This document shows, piece by piece, positions 1 through 5,102 of a DNA stretch of 5,102 bases (within the stretch, counting starts at the first letter, position 1; each line of letters starts with the position of its first letter). The notes beneath the pieces were generated by a model. That model was not told the origin of the DNA. It saw only the letters and a program-made list of their open reading frames with translations, and did no database searches. Position numbers and translations under genes: made by a program. Source of the stretch: Actinomycetes bacterium (lineage in GTDB: Bacteria; Actinomycetota; Actinomycetes; Mycobacteriales; Micromonosporaceae); assembly GCA_021793335.1 (NCBI GenBank), contig JAJYSW010000232.1:1-5102 (forward strand), written 5' to 3'.

Positions 1-418
1 ATTCGGCCAAGAGCCAGCGGGTGCCATGGACATCCGTGTGGTACCTCTTCACGATGCGCTTCGCGGACAGGTCGTCTATGATCGCCGTCGCGCCCAGTTC
101 CTCGGCCACTGCCATCACACTGGCTTCTCCGAGATCTCGTTCGGGGTCGCTCCCGATCCGGTTCGCCCAGCTGATGAAACCGGTGAGTCTGCTGAGGCTT
201 GAATCCATTCTCTCGATCGTCAGCCACTCCTGGTCGGCCATCACAGCGAGCTGAGGATACTTGGAGACTCCTCGCTTGAGCTCTTCGATCACCACCATGG
301 TCGTCAGACAGACCTGTCCCGCCAGCAGACTTCCGAGCACATCGATCCGATCGGCGATGGCGAAGTGGCAAAGACAGGTGGTGTCGAAGACGAGCGGCAA
401 CCCGTTCGTGTCTACCAC
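1..418 (-). CDS. PIN-domain protein (VapC/DUF3368-like ribonuclease), 3'-truncated by window edge
   Basis: The minus-strand frame is open from a TGA at 454-452 to the left edge, with about 139 residues from GTG 418. It shows a PIN fold pattern: VFDTTCLCHF with D12, VVIEELKRG with E45/E46, DPERDLGEASVMAVA with D95/E98, then AIIDDLSAKR with D115/D116 and VHGTRWLLAE. These supply the expected acidic metal-binding residues of PIN ribonucleases, many of which are toxins of toxin-antitoxin pairs. The C-terminal portion lies outside. The start is uncertain. GTG 418 has no good ribosome-binding site; TTG 400 would give MPLVFDTTC, which suits the family better. The expected upstream antitoxin is absent, as atpD and a hairpin occupy that side. 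Base composition is visibly less GC-rich than in the atp genes, which may mean transfer. Toxin activity is inferred, and the frame could be a decayed remnant. Confidence 0.72.
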   Translation of the reverse strand, partial: MVDTNGLPLVFDTTCLCHFAIADRIDVLGSLLAGQVCLTTMVVIEELKRGVSKYPQLAVMADQEWLTIERMDSSLSRLTGFISWANRIGSDPERDLGEASVMAVAEELGATAIIDDLSAKRIVKRYHTDVHGTRWLLAE

Positions 419-470
419 GACAGCAAGGTCGAAGCGGCGGTGACCGCACCGTCATCGGCCCGCAGCGCGA

Positions 471-504
471 GCGGCCCCCGACCTCGTGGGAGGTCGGGGG
501 CCGC
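471..504 (-). terminator. Perfect 15-bp hairpin, probable terminator of the atp operon
   Basis: Arms at 471-485 and 490-504 are exact reverse complements around a 4-nt loop (486-489); 12 of the 15 pairs are G-C. On the minus strand it begins 22 nt after the atpD stop. No T-run follows on that strand, which is common for hairpin terminators proposed in high-GC actinobacteria, but it also means the call rests on the stem and position alone. It separates the ATP synthase genes from the PIN-domain frame at 418. The 108-nt interval 419-526 otherwise holds no recognised gene and no clear promoter. Confidence 0.8.
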
Positions 505-526
505 GGCGGGTCTCCATTGAAAGGCG

Positions 527-1956
<1,430 letters not shown>

Positions 1957-1960
<4 letters not shown>

Positions 1961-2895
1961 TCTCTTCCTGCGGCGGAAAGGGCACTGGCCCCGCCCACGA
2001 TTTCGCTGATCTCCTGCGTGATCGCCGCCTGCCGCGCCGCGTTCGCGCTCCGCTGCAGGGTCTTGATCATCTCTTCGGCGTTGTCGGTCGCGGCCTTCAT
2101 GGCCCTGCGCCTCGACGCCAGCTCGCTGGCGGCGGCGTCGATCAACGCCGCGTAGATGCGAGTGGTCAGATATTTCGGCAGCAGCGCGTCCAACAGCGCC
2201 TCGGCGTTCGGTTCGAAGTCGTAGTCGGGGAGCAAGGTGCCCTCGTCGAGCTCGTGCTCCTCGACCTCTTCGACTTCGAGCGGCGCCAGTTGCCGCGGTT
2301 CCGGGGTCTGCGTCAGCAGCGAGACGAACCTGGTGTGGACGATGTGCAGCTCGTCCACTCCGAGAATACCGTCTTCACCGGGGCCGTCGTCATCGTCGTC
2401 GGCCCCGGCCATGAACGCCGCGAGCAGCGTCCGGGTGATCTCCTGGGCGTCGGCGACCTTCGGCATATCGGAGAACCCGGTCCACGACGCCTCGATCGGG
2501 CGGTCGCGGAACTGGAAGTACCGCACACCGTTGCGGCCGGTCACGTACAGCACCGGCACCTTGCCCTCCTCGGACAGGCGCGTGATGAGCTGCTCGGCGT
2601 TGCGCAGGACGTTCGCGTTGTACGCCCCGCACATCCCCTTATCGGAAGTGACCAACAGCACACCGGCACGCCTCGGGCGTTCCCGCGGCTGCAGCAGCGG
2701 GTGGTCGATCGAGGCGTTGGACGCCAGCGACGTCATGACGCCGGTCATGGCGCGGGCGTACGGCAGCGACTGCTCCACCCGCTCCTGGGCCTTGGCGATG
2801 CGGCTCGTGGCCACCAGTTCCATCGCCTTGGTGATCTTTTTGATGGACTGGGTGGACTTGAGCCGCTGCCGCAGCACTCGAAGCTGCGCTGACAT
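1957..2895 (-). CDS. atpG: F1Fo-ATP synthase gamma subunit
   Basis: Gamma is the central rotor shaft that turns within the alpha3-beta3 head and couples the c-ring to catalysis. The 312-residue product has the two long coiled-coil helices of the family. The N-terminal one holds the LRQRLKSTQSIKKITKAMEL signature (8-27). The C-terminal one spans about 232-300 and includes the IYAALIDAAASELASRR region (247-263). The middle Rossmann-like part carries LLVTSDKGMCGAYNANV (80-96). Between the central domain strands, residues 165-176 form an acidic loop with five consecutive Asp, the position of the extra gamma loop known from mycobacteria. A second acidic stretch, EVEEVEEHELDE, lies at 207-218. The ATG at 2895 is 2 nt past the atpA stop with a good ribosome-binding site, and the TGA at 1959-1957 overlaps the atpD start. 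Confidence 0.98.
1961..1969 (-). promoter_or_regulatory. Ribosome-binding site of atpD, inside the atpG 3' end
   Basis: AGGAAGAGA directly precedes the GTG at 1960. Its AGGA core is 5 nt from that GTG and 11 nt from the in-frame ATG at 1954. The site lies within the last codons of gamma (GRE), and the start overlaps the atpG stop, an arrangement typical of translational coupling. Confidence 0.75.
2378..2408 (-). repeat. 9-bp G/C-only inverted repeat around the acidic gamma loop codons
   Basis: Arms 2378-2386 and 2400-2408 are exact reverse complements made only of G and C, with a 13-nt loop of GAC/GAT codons. The structure encodes AGADDDDDGPG of gamma, residues 163-173, thus coinciding with the lineage-specific acidic insertion. 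It may be just a product of GC-rich codons for Gly, Ala and Pro on both sides of an Asp run. Confidence 0.6.
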
Positions 2896-2897
2896 GG

Positions 2898-4532
<1,635 letters not shown>

Positions 4533-4543
4533 CTGAACGTTTA

Positions 4544-4550
4544 CCTTTCT
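4544..4550 (-). promoter_or_regulatory. Probable ribosome-binding site of atpA
   Basis: AGAAAGG on the minus strand lies 11 nt before the atpA ATG at 4532, in the relatively AT-rich 36-nt gap after atpH. The spacing is on the long side. It is the only purine-rich block in the gap, which supports the chosen start together with the conserved MAELTIS N-terminus. No promoter is evident in this gap. Confidence 0.6.
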
Positions 4551-4568
4551 GTTACTACCGGCTGGATC

Positions 4569-5102
4569 TCAGCGTCCGGCCAAGGCTTGGCGGGCTTCGT
4601 CGAGGCGCCGGGAGACGGAGCCGTCCCACAGGTCCGAGCCGACCTGCACCCGGATGCCGCCGATGATCGCGGGATCGACGGTGATCTTGACCCCGACGGT
4701 GCGGCCGTAGACGAGGCTGAGCTTGGCGGCGAGCTTGCGCTCCCCGGGCTCGTCCAGCGGCTTGGCCACGGTCACGTATGCCACGGCCTCGTCGCGGGCC
4801 GCCGCAGCGGCCTCGACGAGGTGGTCGAGCGAGGCGTGGAAGCCGCGGCCGCCGATGCCGTAGCACGCGGCGACCGCCAATTCGACCGTCACCTGCTCGG
4901 CCTTGCCGTCGAGCAGGCGCTCGACCAGGGCGGCCCGGCCTTTCGGATCGGTCCCGGTCGAATCCAATACTGACGACAGTTCGGCGTCTCCGTCAACCAG
5001 ACGTCCGAAGCGGAACAGCTGGTCTTCGATGTTGGCGAGGGTGCCTTCCTTCGCTCCGGCGGCGAGCAGCGCCTCGATCGCGAGCTGCTCGCAGCAGATC
5101 GG
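4569..5102 (-). CDS. atpH: F1Fo-ATP synthase delta subunit (OSCP family), 5'-truncated by window edge
   Basis: Delta joins the top of the alpha3-beta3 head to the peripheral stalk (b subunits) of the membrane-bound ATP synthase. The frame is open from the right window edge to a TGA at 4571-4569, giving 177 visible residues and no start. A TTG at 4967 could be mistaken for a start, but clear delta sequence lies upstream of it, including EDQLFRFGRLVDGD at about visible residues 26-39. The OSCP C-terminal signature is present: an IIGGIRVQVGSDLWDGS stretch at about 146-162, then SRRLDEARQAL. Actinobacterial delta is usually about 270 residues, so roughly 90-100 N-terminal residues should lie outside. 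An atpFH fusion as in mycobacteria cannot be excluded from this piece. A Cys-Cys pair at visible residues 3-4 is uncommon but at the edge. It is the first visible gene of the cluster, 36 nt ahead of atpA. Confidence 0.96.
   Translation of the reverse strand, partial: PICCEQLAIEALLAAGAKEGTLANIEDQLFRFGRLVDGDAELSSVLDSTGTDPKGRAALVERLLDGKAEQVTVELAVAACYGIGGRGFHASLDHLVEAAAAARDEAVAYVTVAKPLDEPGERKLAAKLSLVYGRTVGVKITVDPAIIGGIRVQVGSDLWDGSVSRRLDEARQALAGR

Noticed and set aside
21..443. Two plus-strand frames (21-254 and 261-443) as small genes
   Set aside because: Their translations are Ser/Arg-rich with no recognisable features, while the minus strand through the same interval gives one continuous PIN-domain sequence with the expected acidic residues.
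2236..2290. Repeated CTCGTCGAG/CTCCTCGAC-like strings as a tandem repeat
   Set aside because: They are codons of an acidic Glu/Val/Asp-rich stretch of gamma (residues 207-218), with no regular repeat unit.
4569..4967. Delta subunit starting at TTG 4967 as a complete short gene
   Set aside because: The same frame continues upstream to the window edge with typical delta sequence, so the TTG is an internal Leu codon and the gene is cut by the edge.

Overview
The window reads as the 3' half of a bacterial F1Fo-ATP synthase operon on the minus strand, followed by a transcription-terminator-like hairpin and the start of an unrelated PIN-domain gene. The DNA is GC-rich with strong G/C bias at third codon positions. 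The alpha subunit carries a charged C-terminal extension, the gamma subunit has an acidic insertion loop, and the delta subunit is of the long type. Together these point to a high-GC actinobacterium, perhaps near Micromonosporaceae or Glycomycetaceae. The lineage is inferred from overall protein resemblance and was not checked by a search.

Layout, in transcription order (right to left): atpH (delta, 5' end cut by the window edge, 5102-4569), a 36-nt gap, atpA (alpha, 4532-2898), 2 nt, atpG (gamma, 2895-1957), a GTGA stop/start overlap, and atpD (beta, 1960-527). A perfect 15-bp hairpin (471-504) lies 22 nt past the atpD stop. Next comes a minus-strand reading frame (about 418 to 1, cut by the window edge) that encodes a PIN-fold nuclease-like protein with no visible antitoxin. 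The two plus-strand frames lying over it look like shadows.

Alpha3-beta3-gamma form the catalytic F1 head and rotor shaft, and delta clamps the head to the peripheral stalk. Tight spacing and overlapping start signals suggest translational coupling. The main departure from the textbook order atpB-E-F-H-A-G-D-C is that atpC (epsilon) does not follow atpD. The hairpin and the PIN gene stand where it is expected, so epsilon must lie beyond the window, be encoded elsewhere, or be missing.

Other items worth a look are a perfect 16-bp inverted repeat inside the 5' coding part of atpA, a GC-only hairpin that coincides with the codons for the acidic gamma loop, and an atpG-like ribosome-binding sequence at the end of atpD with no recognisable gene after it. 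I see no wholly new system here. The window is mostly a conserved housekeeping operon with an unusual downstream boundary.
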